Source: JAWLFY01 sp964462125 (lineage in GTDB: Bacteria; Planctomycetota; Planctomycetia; Pirellulales; Pirellulaceae). Taken from it: DNA of 32,675 nt. Of the stretch, positions 8,056 through 16,116 are shown one piece after another. The stretch's first letter is position 1; the number at the start of each line of letters is the position of its first letter. A program made the translations under genes and the position numbers. The notes beneath the pieces were generated by a model. The model saw only the letters and a program-made list of their open reading frames with translations. It had not been told where the DNA came from and searched no databases. The stretch lies in assembly GCA_964462125.1 (NCBI GenBank), contig CAYWXT010000029.1:1-32675 (forward strand), given 5' to 3'.

Positions 8056-9072
8056 TTAACTCGCCACGGTCGCCAGGGCGTCGAAGACGGCTCGGCAGCG
8101 ACGCATGGTGTTTTCGAATTGCTGGAAGTTTTGCGATTGGTAACCGTCACTCATCGCAGAGCCAGGATCGGGATGGACCTCGATCATCAATCCATCGGCC
8201 CCTGCGGCGACCGCGGCGACCGCGATGTCGGCGACCATGTAGGTGTGCCCGGTGCCGTGACTGGGATCGACGATCACCGGCAGGTGGGTGACCCGGTGCA
8301 GGTAAGGGACGCTGGCCAACGGCAAGGTGAAACGGGTATGCCCTTCGAAGGTGCGAATCCCCCGCTCGCATAGCATCACCTGGTCGTTCCCCTCGTTCAG
8401 GATGTACTCGGCGGCGAGCAGGAACTCGTCCATCGTGGCCGACGGCCCCCGCTTGAGCAACACCGGTTTGCCGGCGCAACCGACCGCTTCGAGGAGCCGA
8501 TAGTTTTGCATGTTGCGGGCACCGACCTGCAGGACATCGGCGTAGCGGGCGACCAACTCGACGTCATCGGTGCCCATCACCTCGGTGACGATCGCCAGAT
8601 TGGTTTCGTCCCGGGCGGCGGCCAGCAGCTGGAGCCCCTCCTCCTTGAGCCCCTGGAAACTGTAGGGGCTGGTCCGCGGTTTGAAGGCGCCACCACGGAG
8701 CGCTGTCGCCCCAGCCCCCTTGACCGCGCGGGCCGTTTCCAGGATTTGCGACTCGTTCTCGACGCTGCACGGACCGGCTATGATCCCTAACTCGCCGGCA
8801 CCTGCGGCGAAGTCACGTACCTGGATACAACTCGGCTCCAATCTCACCTCGCGGCTTGCCATCTTGTAGGGCGCCACGATCGGAACCACCGCCGAGACCC
8901 CGTCACCGCTTTCCAACGATTCCTTGTGGTGCTCGAGCTTGTTCCCGACGGCAGCGACCACGGTCCGTTCCGTCCCGACGATGACATTTGGTTTGAGCCC
9001 CAGCGCCTCCACCCGTTTCACCGTTGCGTCGATCTGCTCCTGGCTCGCACCAGGTTCCATCACTACAATCAT
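8056..9072 (-). CDS. aroF: 3-deoxy-7-phosphoheptulonate synthase (type I-beta, FL domain)
   Basis: A 338-residue DAHP synthase that condenses phosphoenolpyruvate with erythrose 4-phosphate, the first step of the shikimate pathway. Residues about 1-70 form the ferredoxin-like regulatory domain (MIVVMEPGASQEQIDATVKRV...). The barrel carries AGPCSVE, GGAFKPRTSPYSFQG, QVGARNMQN, LLKRG, ERGIRTFE, DPSHGTGH and IEVHPDP. These fit the I-beta group that includes the feedback-regulated Thermotoga enzyme; KDO-8-phosphate synthase is a relative but lacks this N-terminal domain. The ATG at 9072 starts the FL domain; an upstream in-frame extension has no support. It lies 92 bp after the haem protein gene and 24 bp before the methyltransferase. 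Confidence 0.95.
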   Translation of the reverse strand: MIVVMEPGASQEQIDATVKRVEALGLKPNVIVGTERTVVAAVGNKLEHHKESLESGDGVSAVVPIVAPYKMASREVRLEPSCIQVRDFAAGAGELGIIAGPCSVENESQILETARAVKGAGATALRGGAFKPRTSPYSFQGLKEEGLQLLAAARDETNLAIVTEVMGTDDVELVARYADVLQVGARNMQNYRLLEAVGCAGKPVLLKRGPSATMDEFLLAAEYILNEGNDQVMLCERGIRTFEGHTRFTLPLASVPYLHRVTHLPVIVDPSHGTGHTYMVADIAVAAVAAGADGLMIEVHPDPGSAMSDGYQSQNFQQFENTMRRCRAVFDALATVAS

Positions 9073-9164
9073 CTGTTGTTGATCCTTCGTTCGTTCCCAG
9101 TCGCCGCCCTTCGATGTCAACTTAGATTCTGGCGCCGAAAAAGCCTAGTGGCTTGTCACCGCTT

Positions 9165-11135
9165 CTAGTCAACAGCCGGTCGGGCCAGCCACCGGTCGAG
9201 AAAATCAACCGGCTCGAGCCCAAAGGCCTGCACGAAGGCGTCTTCAAATTTCGTCTCGCTGTCAAGGTTGCCGAGTAATTGCTCGAAGGTGCGGCGGAGT
9301 GGCCGGTCGAGCAGACTGCTGGCCACTGCCGCCCCGATTCGGTCGGTTTGGTTGGGGGGCAGTTTGCCGTCCAGGAACCGTTTGCCGCTCCCCATGACCG
9401 AAATCGCCTCCGCGGTTTCTTCCTCGAGCTGCTGCCGTTGCTGGCGATCGCTCGGCGGAGATTCTTGCCTCGCCAAGGCGGTTCCAACCCCTTCAGCAAA
9501 CCATCGCGGGACCTCGCGGCCGCGTGTTGCGATCGCCAGACTGGCGAGCGGACCGAACAGCCGCCGGCCGATCATCTCCTCCTGGTCACCCTCGCCCGCA
9601 ATCACCGCCGCATAGGCGTCGATCCCGTCGAACCGCCAATGGGCCATCCAGTCACTGGGGATTCCCCGCCCCTCGACCATCTTGGCGAACTCGCTGTAGT
9701 CATAACGCCGCGGCATCAGGAAGATCGTTGCCCGGCCAGCAAAGTACTCCGCACCGGCAGGCCCCGGTACGGTGCGGCGGATGGCATTGAGCTCCTTTTC
9801 GGCTGCCGCAGCGACCCGCTGGATCGTCGCGGCCGGAGCGTTGCCGATCACAAAAAAATGTTCGGTGGCGATCTGCTCCGGGACGCTCCCGTCAGCCACC
9901 GTCAGCTTCAGGGAGCGCTTCGCCAGTTCGGCGCGTCGATCGCTCTTCTCCTCGGTCGTTGCACTCCTCGCCCAGGCGAGCTGGCTCATCACCACCAGCG
10001 ACTGGTTCTCGTCAGCCCCATCCAGGGACGCTCCCTCGTCGATCCAGGTCACGATCGTGGCAATCGAATCGTCGGAAAGTGGTGGGCGTCCCCCCGCCGG
10101 CATCTGCTGGCCGGCGGTCCCCCGTAATTTCTGCACGAGCAAGCTGTCTTCTCCCTCGCCCGGCGTCACGATCGGGCCGCTGTCGCCGCCCCGCATCAGC
10201 TGGGCAAAATTGTCCAGCCTCAGCCCTCCCTGCGTCTGCGTCGCCTCCAGATGACAGCCGCCGCAATTGTCCACCAACAGCGGTGCCACGTCGCTGGCGA
10301 AGCTCACCGTCTCCTCCCCGGTCGGTCGCTGAACGCTCAGCTCCGTCGCATCATCCCCAGGAGACGACCGGTCGCGGGAAAGAGCCCCCTCGGGGTCTTG
10401 CCCGTCAAACTTGGCTCCCGCCGCGATCCAGGCCTTGAGTGTCTGCAGTTCCTCCTCCGGCACGTCGCCGCCGCCGCGCGGCATGTCTCCGGTTTCGATC
10501 GTTTCAATCAGCCGGCTGGCCACGACGTCCCCAGGGAAAATGACAACCCCAGCCGGCGTCCCCCGCATCAAGGCCGCATAGGAAGCCAGCGAGAAATCAC
10601 CGCGAGTTCGATCCACGTGACACCGGCCACAGCGGCTGACGAGAATCGGTGCGACTCGCTCGACGAAACTCACCTCGTCCATCCCCTCCGCCCCGGCCCC
10701 CGGCTCGTCCTCCGGTTCCGGATCGGGACGCTCCGGCCGGCGGAAGGGGGGCAGCATGACGCCCTCGAGTTCCAACAGGGTGTGGGCGGTCTCGATCCGG
10801 TCCATGGCCGGGATTAAAGCGTCGTACAACGCCGGTGTGGCGACCTTCATCGCCGCATCGACCTGCTTCATCGCTCGTCGGATGCGCGCCGCCGACTCGT
10901 CAAAATCCCCCGCTTGAAATCGCGCCCCCGCCTGACGGACCGTCCGGTCAACCGCACCGGCGATCCGCCGCTCACGACTATTCAGCTCCTCCGCCGGCGC
11001 AGCGGCAACCCAACCAAGCATCAAGCACACAACCGGCAAAAAAGGGGTCAGGACTCTTTTTACGCTCCAAAAAAAGAGTCCTGACCCCTTTTTTTTCGGC
11101 CGAGCGAGAGACTGCGTTGCGATGCGGCGAATCAT
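9165..11135 (-). CDS. Secreted planctomycete haem protein, two CxxCH domains and peptidase-like C-terminus
   Basis: About 656 residues. A signal-peptide hydrophobic core (FLPVVCLMLGWVAAAPA, about 34-50) is followed by a helical region, then two related cytochrome-c-like domains with CGRCH near residue 170 and CGGCH near 292. Each has a distal methionine candidate in GDMPRGG and QQMPAGG. These resemble the planctomycete cytochrome C (PSCyt1) domain, so covalent haem in the periplasm is expected. Residues about 425-655 look like a gluzincin-type peptidase scaffold (PRWFAEGVGTALA), but the HExxH helix is replaced by sequence like FGPLASLAIA, so it is probably inactive. The signal-peptide n-region is encoded by an inverted pair of repetitive elements. 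The ATG at 11135 or a GTG at 11141 may be used. Confidence 0.85.
   Translation of the reverse strand: MIRRIATQSLARPKKKGSGLFFWSVKRVLTPFLPVVCLMLGWVAAAPAEELNSRERRIAGAVDRTVRQAGARFQAGDFDESAARIRRAMKQVDAAMKVATPALYDALIPAMDRIETAHTLLELEGVMLPPFRRPERPDPEPEDEPGAGAEGMDEVSFVERVAPILVSRCGRCHVDRTRGDFSLASYAALMRGTPAGVVIFPGDVVASRLIETIETGDMPRGGGDVPEEELQTLKAWIAAGAKFDGQDPEGALSRDRSSPGDDATELSVQRPTGEETVSFASDVAPLLVDNCGGCHLEATQTQGGLRLDNFAQLMRGGDSGPIVTPGEGEDSLLVQKLRGTAGQQMPAGGRPPLSDDSIATIVTWIDEGASLDGADENQSLVVMSQLAWARSATTEEKSDRRAELAKRSLKLTVADGSVPEQIATEHFFVIGNAPAATIQRVAAAAEKELNAIRRTVPGPAGAEYFAGRATIFLMPRRYDYSEFAKMVEGRGIPSDWMAHWRFDGIDAYAAVIAGEGDQEEMIGRRLFGPLASLAIATRGREVPRWFAEGVGTALARQESPPSDRQQRQQLEEETAEAISVMGSGKRFLDGKLPPNQTDRIGAAVASSLLDRPLRRTFEQLLGNLDSETKFEDAFVQAFGLEPVDFLDRWLARPAVD
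11038..11094. repeat. Inverted pair of GGGGTCAGGACTC repeats inside a coding sequence
   Basis: Two perfect 24-base arms (11038-11061 and 11071-11094), each with core GGGGTCAGGACTC between A-rich and T-rich flanks, face each other across a 9-bp spacer. They would form a very strong hairpin. The pair lies wholly within the 5' coding part of the haem protein gene, stays in frame and encodes the positively charged signal-peptide n-region. A solo copy occurs at 29557-29580. Confidence 0.9.
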
Positions 11136-11247
11136 GAGCACGAGATCGAGGGATTCGAATCAAAACCTCCGTGAGAACGCAACACGTTCCACCTCCGTAC
11201 CCAATTCTACCCGCTCCGGCGACGAACCCCGTCGCTGATCCACGCCG

Positions 11248-12240
11248 TTACGGCGCGAGCGTCGCGTACCCCTGCGGGTGCCCACGGTGCCACCGCCACG
11301 CCGTCTCGACGATCTCCGCCGCCTCGGGGTATTTCGGTTGCCACCCCAGGATCTGCTTTGCCAGTCGGGCGTCCGCGACCAACTCCGGCGGGTCCCCCGC
11401 TCGACGCTGGCCCATGACCTCCGGGATCGGGTGCCCGGTGACCTGGCGACACGCGTCGACAATCTCGCGGACACTCGTCCCACGGCCTGTCCCCAAGTTC
11501 AGACATAAACCGTTGCCGGGCTGCAGGGCGTCGAGCGCTCGAACGTGGGCGTCGGCGAGGTCATCGACATGGATGTAGTCGCGGATGCAGGTCCCGTCGG
11601 CGGTCGGATAGTCGTCCCCGAAAATGGTGATCTTGTCGCGCTGTCCGAGGGCGACCTGCAACACGATTGGGATCAGGTGCGACTCCGGATCATGGTCCTC
11701 CCCGATCGATCCGTCCGGCCGCGCACCGGCCGCGTTGAAGTACCGCAGCGCAGCGTAGCCGAGCCCATAAACCGACGCATAGTCGGCCAGCGCCTGTTCG
11801 ATGACCAACTTGGTGAAACCGTATGGATTGATGGGGTGTTGCGGCGCCGTCTCCGGAATCGGAACCACCTCCGGTTGGCCATAGGTTGCGGTCGTGCTGC
11901 TGAAAACCAATTGGCTCACCTCCGCTTCCCGCATGGCATCGAGCAATTCCAATGCGGCGATCACGTTGTTGCGATAATACAATGCCGGGTCATTGACCGA
12001 TTCGTTGACCAACGCAAAGGCAGCGAAGTGCATCACCGCGTCGATGCCCTTGCCGCGCATCACCGAAACCAGCTTCTCCCGGTCCGCGGCCTCCCCTTCG
12101 ATCAACAAGCCGTCCGGGACCGACTGCCGGTGACCGCGGGAAAGATTGTCATAAACCCACACCCCATGGCCCGCATCGAGCAAGTGGCGACATGCATGCG
12201 AGCCGATGTAGCCGGCGCCGCCAACAACCAGAACATTCAT
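11248..12240 (-). CDS. galE: UDP-glucose 4-epimerase
   Basis: A 330-residue extended SDR interconverting UDP-glucose and UDP-galactose with bound NAD, in the cytosol. Evidence: GGAGYIGSHAC (about 7-17), HFAAFALVNESVNDP, SSTTATYGQPEVVPI, the catalytic NPYGFTK (Tyr-x3-Lys), and RYFNAAGARPDGSIGEDHDPE, a strong GalE signature. CIRDYIHVDDLADAHV follows. Length is typical (about 330-340). The ATG at 12240 begins MNVLVVGGAGYIG. It is divergent from xerD and likely supplies sugar nucleotides for exopolysaccharide or Leloir metabolism. UDP-arabinose or UDP-glucuronate epimerases are relatives, but the motifs favour GalE. Confidence 0.95.
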   Translation of the reverse strand: MNVLVVGGAGYIGSHACRHLLDAGHGVWVYDNLSRGHRQSVPDGLLIEGEAADREKLVSVMRGKGIDAVMHFAAFALVNESVNDPALYYRNNVIAALELLDAMREAEVSQLVFSSTTATYGQPEVVPIPETAPQHPINPYGFTKLVIEQALADYASVYGLGYAALRYFNAAGARPDGSIGEDHDPESHLIPIVLQVALGQRDKITIFGDDYPTADGTCIRDYIHVDDLADAHVRALDALQPGNGLCLNLGTGRGTSVREIVDACRQVTGHPIPEVMGQRRAGDPPELVADARLAKQILGWQPKYPEAAEIVETAWRWHRGHPQGYATLAP

Positions 12241-12253
12241 GGCAACCGTTGCC
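12241..12253 (-). promoter_or_regulatory. Palindrome abutting the galE start codon
   Basis: GGCAACCGTTGCC has perfect 6-bp arms around one base and ends directly at the galE start codon. It replaces any recognisable Shine-Dalgarno and could occlude the start or bind a regulator. The role is inferred. Confidence 0.3.
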
Positions 12254-12386
12254 TGTTAGGGAACAGAAAAGAACGCAGCGAGAATGCACGATGTTAGGGC
12301 ATGGGCACAAGATGCGACACGACTCGAGCGAGCAATAACGCCGAAAAATGAGACAGTCAATGATCCCAAGGAGCTAGAGGCCAGTA

Positions 12387-13340
12387 TTGTCCAAACGCCG
12401 TACCAAGCTACAACTGCTTCACCAATCGGGACCCACCGCCGGTGCTGGCCGGGCGACAGAAACGGTTTATAGTGATTTTCTCGATTACCTCCGCGGCGAA
12501 TGCCACCTGGCCGACAACAGCATCGACGCCTACGGACGCGACATCCGCCGCTTTGTCGCCTGGCTCGGCAAACGGAAAATCTCCGAGATCCAGATCGAGG
12601 ACTTCTCGGACTTCATCGGCCAGCTCAGTGACTCTGGACTGGCTCCCGTGTCGGTCGCCCGCACGCTTGTCGCGGTGCGTACGTTTTACAAGTTCCTGCA
12701 GCTCGAAGGGGTCGTCGAGGAGAACCCGGCGGAGCTGATCACGACGCAGAAGATGTGGCAGCGGATCCCCGGCGTCCTCTCGCCGCGCGAGGTCGAAGCG
12801 TTCCTGGCGGCCCCTCGGAGGATCGACAGCTATTGGCAGCGCGACATTGCGATGTTGGAAGTCCTCTACGCGACCGGCTGCCGGGCGTCGGAGGTCTGTG
12901 GGTTGCGCGTCCGCGATCTGTCGCTGGCCGAGCGGCATCTGCGCTGCGAGGGCAAGGGGGGGAAACAGCGGATGGTGCCGATCGGCAATCGCGCGGTGAC
13001 TGCGATCGAACGCTACACCGCTGAACTTCGCGGAACCCTGGCGGCCAAGACCTCACCGCCGCCGGAGGAATTGTTTCTTTCTCGTACCGGTCGGCCGCTG
13101 GACCGGATCCAACTCTGGCGGCTGGTCAAAACCTACGCCTGCCGCGCCGGGATCGACGCGGCAGTCGGGCCGCACACGTTGCGGCACAGCTTCGCCACTC
13201 ACCTGCTCGCCGGCGGCGCCGACTTGAGGCAAGTCCAAGAGATGCTCGGTCACGCCAGCATCCAAACGACCCAGATCTACACGCATGTGGAACACTCGCG
13301 CCTGCAACGGATCCACCGCCAATTCCACCCGCGGGCATGA
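12387..13340 (+). CDS. xerD: Site-specific tyrosine recombinase XerD
   Basis: A 317-residue tyrosine recombinase that, with a XerC partner, resolves chromosome dimers at dif. The N-terminal SAM-like core-binding domain covers about 25-110 (YSDFLDYLRGECHLADNSIDAYGRD). The catalytic domain shows Arg166 (GCRASE), Lys190 (EGKGGK), His263-x2-Arg266 (HTLRHSFATHL), His289 (LGHASI) and nucleophile Tyr298 (IYTHV). The ending RIHRQFHPRA matches the XerD-type tail. The start is TTG at 12387, with AGAGG about 7 bases upstream, giving MSKRRTKLQ; the next ATG is too far inside. It is chromosomal and not next to integrase-type att sites or an element, so housekeeping XerD is favoured over a phage integrase. 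Confidence 0.93.
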   Translation: MSKRRTKLQLLHQSGPTAGAGRATETVYSDFLDYLRGECHLADNSIDAYGRDIRRFVAWLGKRKISEIQIEDFSDFIGQLSDSGLAPVSVARTLVAVRTFYKFLQLEGVVEENPAELITTQKMWQRIPGVLSPREVEAFLAAPRRIDSYWQRDIAMLEVLYATGCRASEVCGLRVRDLSLAERHLRCEGKGGKQRMVPIGNRAVTAIERYTAELRGTLAAKTSPPPEELFLSRTGRPLDRIQLWRLVKTYACRAGIDAAVGPHTLRHSFATHLLAGGADLRQVQEMLGHASIQTTQIYTHVEHSRLQRIHRQFHPRA

Positions 13341-13460
13341 ACGCCTCTCCGGAAAATGGGACATTTGCCCGCACAGCGTCTCCATCTGTCTCCCTTCTTT
13401 CCCGGCATTGCGGTGGTGCGGAGTCACGGAGAATCCGGCGGGAGTTTATTTTGCCGCACG

Positions 13461-13490
13461 CCGGTAATACAGGCACCCCGGTGATACAAT
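13461..13490 (+). promoter_or_regulatory. Direct repeat with -10-like box upstream of the STN-like gene
   Basis: CCGGTAATACA (13461-13471) recurs as CCGGTGATACA (13479-13489), an 18-bp period, with TACAAT at 13485-13490 resembling a -10 box 38 bp before the gene start. No good -35 box was found. This may be a promoter with an overlapping operator. Confidence 0.3.
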
Positions 13491-13527
13491 CGAGGGGGAC
13501 GTCTCTTCTCTCCCTTTGCCAAAATCG

Positions 13528-14463
13528 ATGAGGCTTCGGATGCATGCCAGTAGTCGTCTGCGGTTCTTGACGGTCGTCTCGCTGGGTTGCATTTTCGCCT
13601 GCTCGGCCTCGCACATCCATGCGGATCCCCCCGGCGGTGACGATCCCTTCGCTCCGCAGCAAGAACAAAAGCCATCCGGGGCCGTCGACGACCCGTTCGG
13701 CGAGCCACCGCGAGAAACAGCCGACGAGGCGCCCCGCCAGGCCGGCGGTGACGATCCGCGATTCGAGGCGGCCAAGTCGCAGCCGGTGGAACCCACCGCC
13801 CCGCAGGTGAACGCAGCACGGGAACGGGAGGAACGACTGCGAAGGATCCTCGGTGAACCGGTCTCGTTTCAGTTCCCCGGAATTCCGTTGGCCGACGCCC
13901 TGCGACAGATCGAAGACGAGAAGGAAATCCCGATCGTGCTGGACCGCCGGTGGATCGAAGACCTGGGTTTGACCGCAGAAGTACCAGTCAATATCAGCCT
14001 GGACAACGTCTCGCTTCGCAGTTTCCTGCAACACATGCTGCGTGAATTGGAGCTCGATTTCACGATTCACAGCGAGACGCTGCTGGTCACAACCGCCGCT
14101 CAAGTGGTGGGCCGATATCGCACACCACGACTGTACCAAGTTCCGCCCGCGTTGCATGACGAGATGGAGTCGGTCGCCGAAGCGGTGCGTGCCAGCATTC
14201 GCCCCGAGATCTGGTCACCCGTGCTTGCTGGAAGCCACCCGGCGGCGTCGCCTTATTCGGCGGCGCCACCTCCGGTGGGCTCCAACCATCCCTCGGCAGG
14301 TTCCTACCCGGCGGCCAGACCTGCCCCGGCGGCCGTTCCACAACCCAGAGGTGGCCGCTGCACGATCTCAGTCTTGGACGGCGTCTTGGTCATCGCGGCG
14401 CCGGAGAATGTCCATTTCGAAGTGGAACGGTTCATGGAACGTTTGCGGAACACCTACCCATAG
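13528..14463 (+). CDS. Secreted STN-like protein
   Basis: About 311 residues. A signal peptide (RLRFLTVVSLGCIFACSASHIHA) precedes a Pro/Asp/Glu-rich low-complexity segment with DDPF motifs. Residues about 115-190 (VSFQFPGIPLADALRQIEDEKEIPIVLDRR... DNVSLRSFLQHMLRELELDFTIHSETLLVTT) resemble the secretin/TonB short N-terminal (STN) fold. A Pro/Ala/Ser linker follows, then a short domain with ISVLDGVLVIAAPENVHFEVERFMERL. No secretin pore or TonB barrel is attached. It may be a periplasmic scaffolding protein; its function is unknown. The ATG at 13528 is preferred over TTG at 13516 and ATG at 13540. It stands alone on the plus strand and converges on the DUF4261-like gene. Confidence 0.75.
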   Translation: MRLRMHASSRLRFLTVVSLGCIFACSASHIHADPPGGDDPFAPQQEQKPSGAVDDPFGEPPRETADEAPRQAGGDDPRFEAAKSQPVEPTAPQVNAAREREERLRRILGEPVSFQFPGIPLADALRQIEDEKEIPIVLDRRWIEDLGLTAEVPVNISLDNVSLRSFLQHMLRELELDFTIHSETLLVTTAAQVVGRYRTPRLYQVPPALHDEMESVAEAVRASIRPEIWSPVLAGSHPAASPYSAAPPPVGSNHPSAGSYPAARPAPAAVPQPRGGRCTISVLDGVLVIAAPENVHFEVERFMERLRNTYP

Positions 14464-14538
14464 CTCTTCTGCTCCGGCAGCCGACCACCCCAACCAGGGG
14501 CCAAGTATATCCGCTTCACAGGCCACTTGTGCATATAA

Positions 14539-15366
14539 TCAATTTCGCTCGGCGATGTCCTTGACGCTGGTCATGCGCAGTCGACCCGATGGGTTGTGCA
14601 TCGGATCTGGGACTCCAGATTCTTCGGCGAGCTCATGCTGGACTCGGAACCGGGGGCCTCTGTCATCGGCGATGATGTGGCCGTCACCTACCGGCCCGTC
14701 GCCCGCGCAGACATAGCGGATCATCTCGATGATGGCGCGGTCATCGGCGTCAGCGTCAGCGCGTTTCATGACGATTTCCGGGAAACCGGGCACGTGCATT
14801 CCCATCGTCCATACTTCGTGTTTTCCACGAACGATCCCAACGAAGGCGAAACTGACCGCGTCACTGCTGGCCTCTTCGGCCATATCCACCCAGTTCTCCC
14901 CACCGTGTGAAAGGGCGCTGTTGTCAATGAACACGCCCGCTCCGCCCGCCTGAATGATCGCGGCACCCGCTTTCATCATCTTTCGTGCCGACTCGAGACT
15001 GCCACCAGGGCCCTTCAGCCCCACGTTGACCGTGTACTGATCGACCACCTCCAATTCCCTGGGATTTGCCGCTCGGCGAAGGGTCGAGCGAAAGATGGAC
15101 GCAAACTTCCCGTCGGGCGGCATGGGAAAGATCTCAATCTCAGTCTGATCTGGAAGAACCAAACGATCATCTGTGACCCGATGCCCCTGCGGAATGCGTT
15201 CAAACATCTCCTCCGGGTGTCGCCAATTGCCGGGAATTCGAAGCGCGATGCTTACGGTCGGACTCGTCTCAGCCGTCATTTCTTTGCCCCTTTCCAATGC
15301 CTCGGTGAGTAAACCGACCATTGTGTCGATGCCGGCCGCAAGGCTCAATGCGTCCACGGCCCTCAA
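14539..15366 (-). CDS. DUF4261-like protein
   Basis: Up to 275 residues, of unknown function. The C-terminal part (GMHVPGFPEIVMKRADADADD... GPVGDGHIIADD) and the motif AGGAGVFIDNSALSHGGENW resemble DUF4261 proteins as I remember them; this was not checked against a database. No signal peptide or membrane helix is seen. The start is uncertain: TTG at 15366 begins directly at a degenerate REP, while the ATG at 15279 has an AAAGGGG ribosome site about 8 bases upstream and would give 246 residues. The coding-like extension (LSLAAGIDTMVGLLTEALERGKE) suggests the ancestral protein began further upstream and that the REP changed its 5' end. Residues 1-164 are duplicated perfectly 3.3 kb away. Confidence 0.75.
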   Translation of the reverse strand: MRAVDALSLAAGIDTMVGLLTEALERGKEMTAETSPTVSIALRIPGNWRHPEEMFERIPQGHRVTDDRLVLPDQTEIEIFPMPPDGKFASIFRSTLRRAANPRELEVVDQYTVNVGLKGPGGSLESARKMMKAGAAIIQAGGAGVFIDNSALSHGGENWVDMAEEASSDAVSFAFVGIVRGKHEVWTMGMHVPGFPEIVMKRADADADDRAIIEMIRYVCAGDGPVGDGHIIADDRGPRFRVQHELAEESGVPDPMHNPSGRLRMTSVKDIAERN

Positions 15367-15370
15367 AAAG
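14874..15370. repeat. 497-bp perfect direct repeat, copy 1
   Basis: This segment is identical to 18182-18678 at a constant offset of 3308 bp and in the same orientation. It contains the 5' part of the DUF4261-like gene and stops at the first bases (AAAAAG) of a REP-like palindrome. The left boundary lies inside the gene. Perfect identity suggests a recent duplication or gene conversion. Confidence 0.97.
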
Positions 15371-15390
15371 TATGTCGGACACCCCTTTCT
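15365..15390. repeat. Degenerate REP (GTGTCGGACAC family)
   Basis: AAAAAGTATGTCGGACACCCC followed by TTT matches the island palindrome with a few changes in the left arm. It lies at the upstream border of the DUF4261-like gene and of the 497-bp repeat, between that gene and the small upstream gene. Confidence 0.75.
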
Positions 15391-15399
15391 CAGATCGTC

Positions 15400-15612
15400 T
15401 CACGCCGGTTGGTGCGACTCGACGCTTGTAACATGAAGCAACGGGGCCCACGTGATCACGTCTCGCTCCGGGTAGCTGACCACCATCTTCGTTTTGGTCA
15501 GCAATACATTTTCCGGATGGTCGATCGTTAGCTTCTGTCCGCTCGATAAGGTGACAACGACCGGAACAAAAGGGCGTCGCTCGAGGATTTCACGCATGCT
15601 CTTCTCGTTCAT
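15400..15612 (-). CDS. Small conserved hypothetical protein
   Basis: A 70-residue protein (MNEKSMREILERRPFVPVVV...) with a pattern I associate with a common small planctomycete family: a short helix (REILERRPF) followed by beta strands (VVTLSSGQKLTIDHPENVLL). No function is known to me. An in-frame extension reaches upstream to 15762 but passes through a REP, so the ATG at 15612 (or MREILE at 15597) is chosen. It lies upstream of the DUF4261-like gene on the same strand with a degenerate REP between them. Confidence 0.6.
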   Translation of the reverse strand: MNEKSMREILERRPFVPVVVTLSSGQKLTIDHPENVLLTKTKMVVSYPERDVITWAPLLHVTSVESHQPA

Positions 15613-15745
15613 CGTCCGCTCCGCATGCTTTACGCACTGCTTGGTCCTCGATTTTAACTTGTGGGGCCTCACAGACAGCGTCGGATCTTTTTGCCGTCGA
15701 CCAAGTGTATTCGCATGTTCAGGTAAAACAAGGCATGTCCCTCCC

Positions 15746-15768
15746 AAAAAGGTGTCGGACACCTTTTT
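15746..15768. repeat. REP palindrome, perfect copy
   Basis: A 23-bp perfect palindrome: A5, core GGTGTCGGACACC, T5, followed by CCGCTCG. It lies in the spacer between the small conserved gene and the toxin-antitoxin promoter region. RNA from either strand could fold into a terminator-like hairpin with a T-tract. Confidence 0.92.
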
Positions 15769-15780
15769 CCGCTCGCTCAG

Positions 15781-15841
15781 TGACCGCAGAGCCTAATTGC
15801 CGCGTACCAACCCAATGCGTACACTAATTGTGACCGCAGAG
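15781..15841 (+). promoter_or_regulatory. Direct repeats upstream of toxin-antitoxin module 1
   Basis: TGACCGCAGAG occurs at 15781-15791 and again at 15831-15841, a 50-bp period, with CTAATTG near each copy. The second copy ends 23 bp before the antitoxin start. Type II antitoxins usually repress their own promoter through repeated sites, so this is a candidate operator; binding is not shown. Confidence 0.4.
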
Positions 15842-15864
15842 TGCATTGGAAATGGAGACGCGAA

Positions 15865-16116
15865 ATGAAGCGAATCAATGTTCGGGAAGCTCGACAGCAA
15901 TTCAGCGCGTTGGTTGATGCGGCGGAGCACGGCGATTTGATCGTGATCACCAGACACGGGCAGGAAGTGGCACGGCTCGGCCCCATCGAAGCTACTCCTG
16001 AAGCAGGCCTCCCCGACCTGAGCGAATTCCGAGACTCGATCGGTGGCGTGATGCCGGACGCCAGCGAGCCGTTGTCCGAGACCGTTCGCCAAGCGCGCGA
16101 TCGGACGCGCTACTGA
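15865..16116 (+). CDS. Phd/YefM-family antitoxin
   Basis: An 83-residue antitoxin. The N-terminal MKRINVREARQQFSALVDAAEHGDLIVITRHGQEVARLGP is the Phd/YefM DNA-binding fold, and the variable C-terminal tail would neutralise the toxin. The ATG at 15865 was chosen with GGAG 7-8 bases upstream; a GTG at 15841 would add eight unlikely residues. The stop overlaps the toxin start by one base (TGATG), a coupled arrangement. It is expected to repress its own operon, possibly through the TGACCGCAGAG repeats upstream. Confidence 0.92.
   Translation: MKRINVREARQQFSALVDAAEHGDLIVITRHGQEVARLGPIEATPEAGLPDLSEFRDSIGGVMPDASEPLSETVRQARDRTRY

Noticed and set aside
9279..10127. Plus-strand open frame within the haem protein gene
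   Set aside because: A shadow frame of GC-rich coding DNA opposite CxxCH-containing sequence.
12387..13340. Phage or island integrase
   Set aside because: The motifs and RIHRQFHPRA-type ending fit housekeeping XerD; no att-site duplication, tRNA or phage genes are adjacent.
15269..15451. Minus-strand 60-codon frame across the REP
   Set aside because: Out of frame with both neighbouring genes and created by reading through the repeat.
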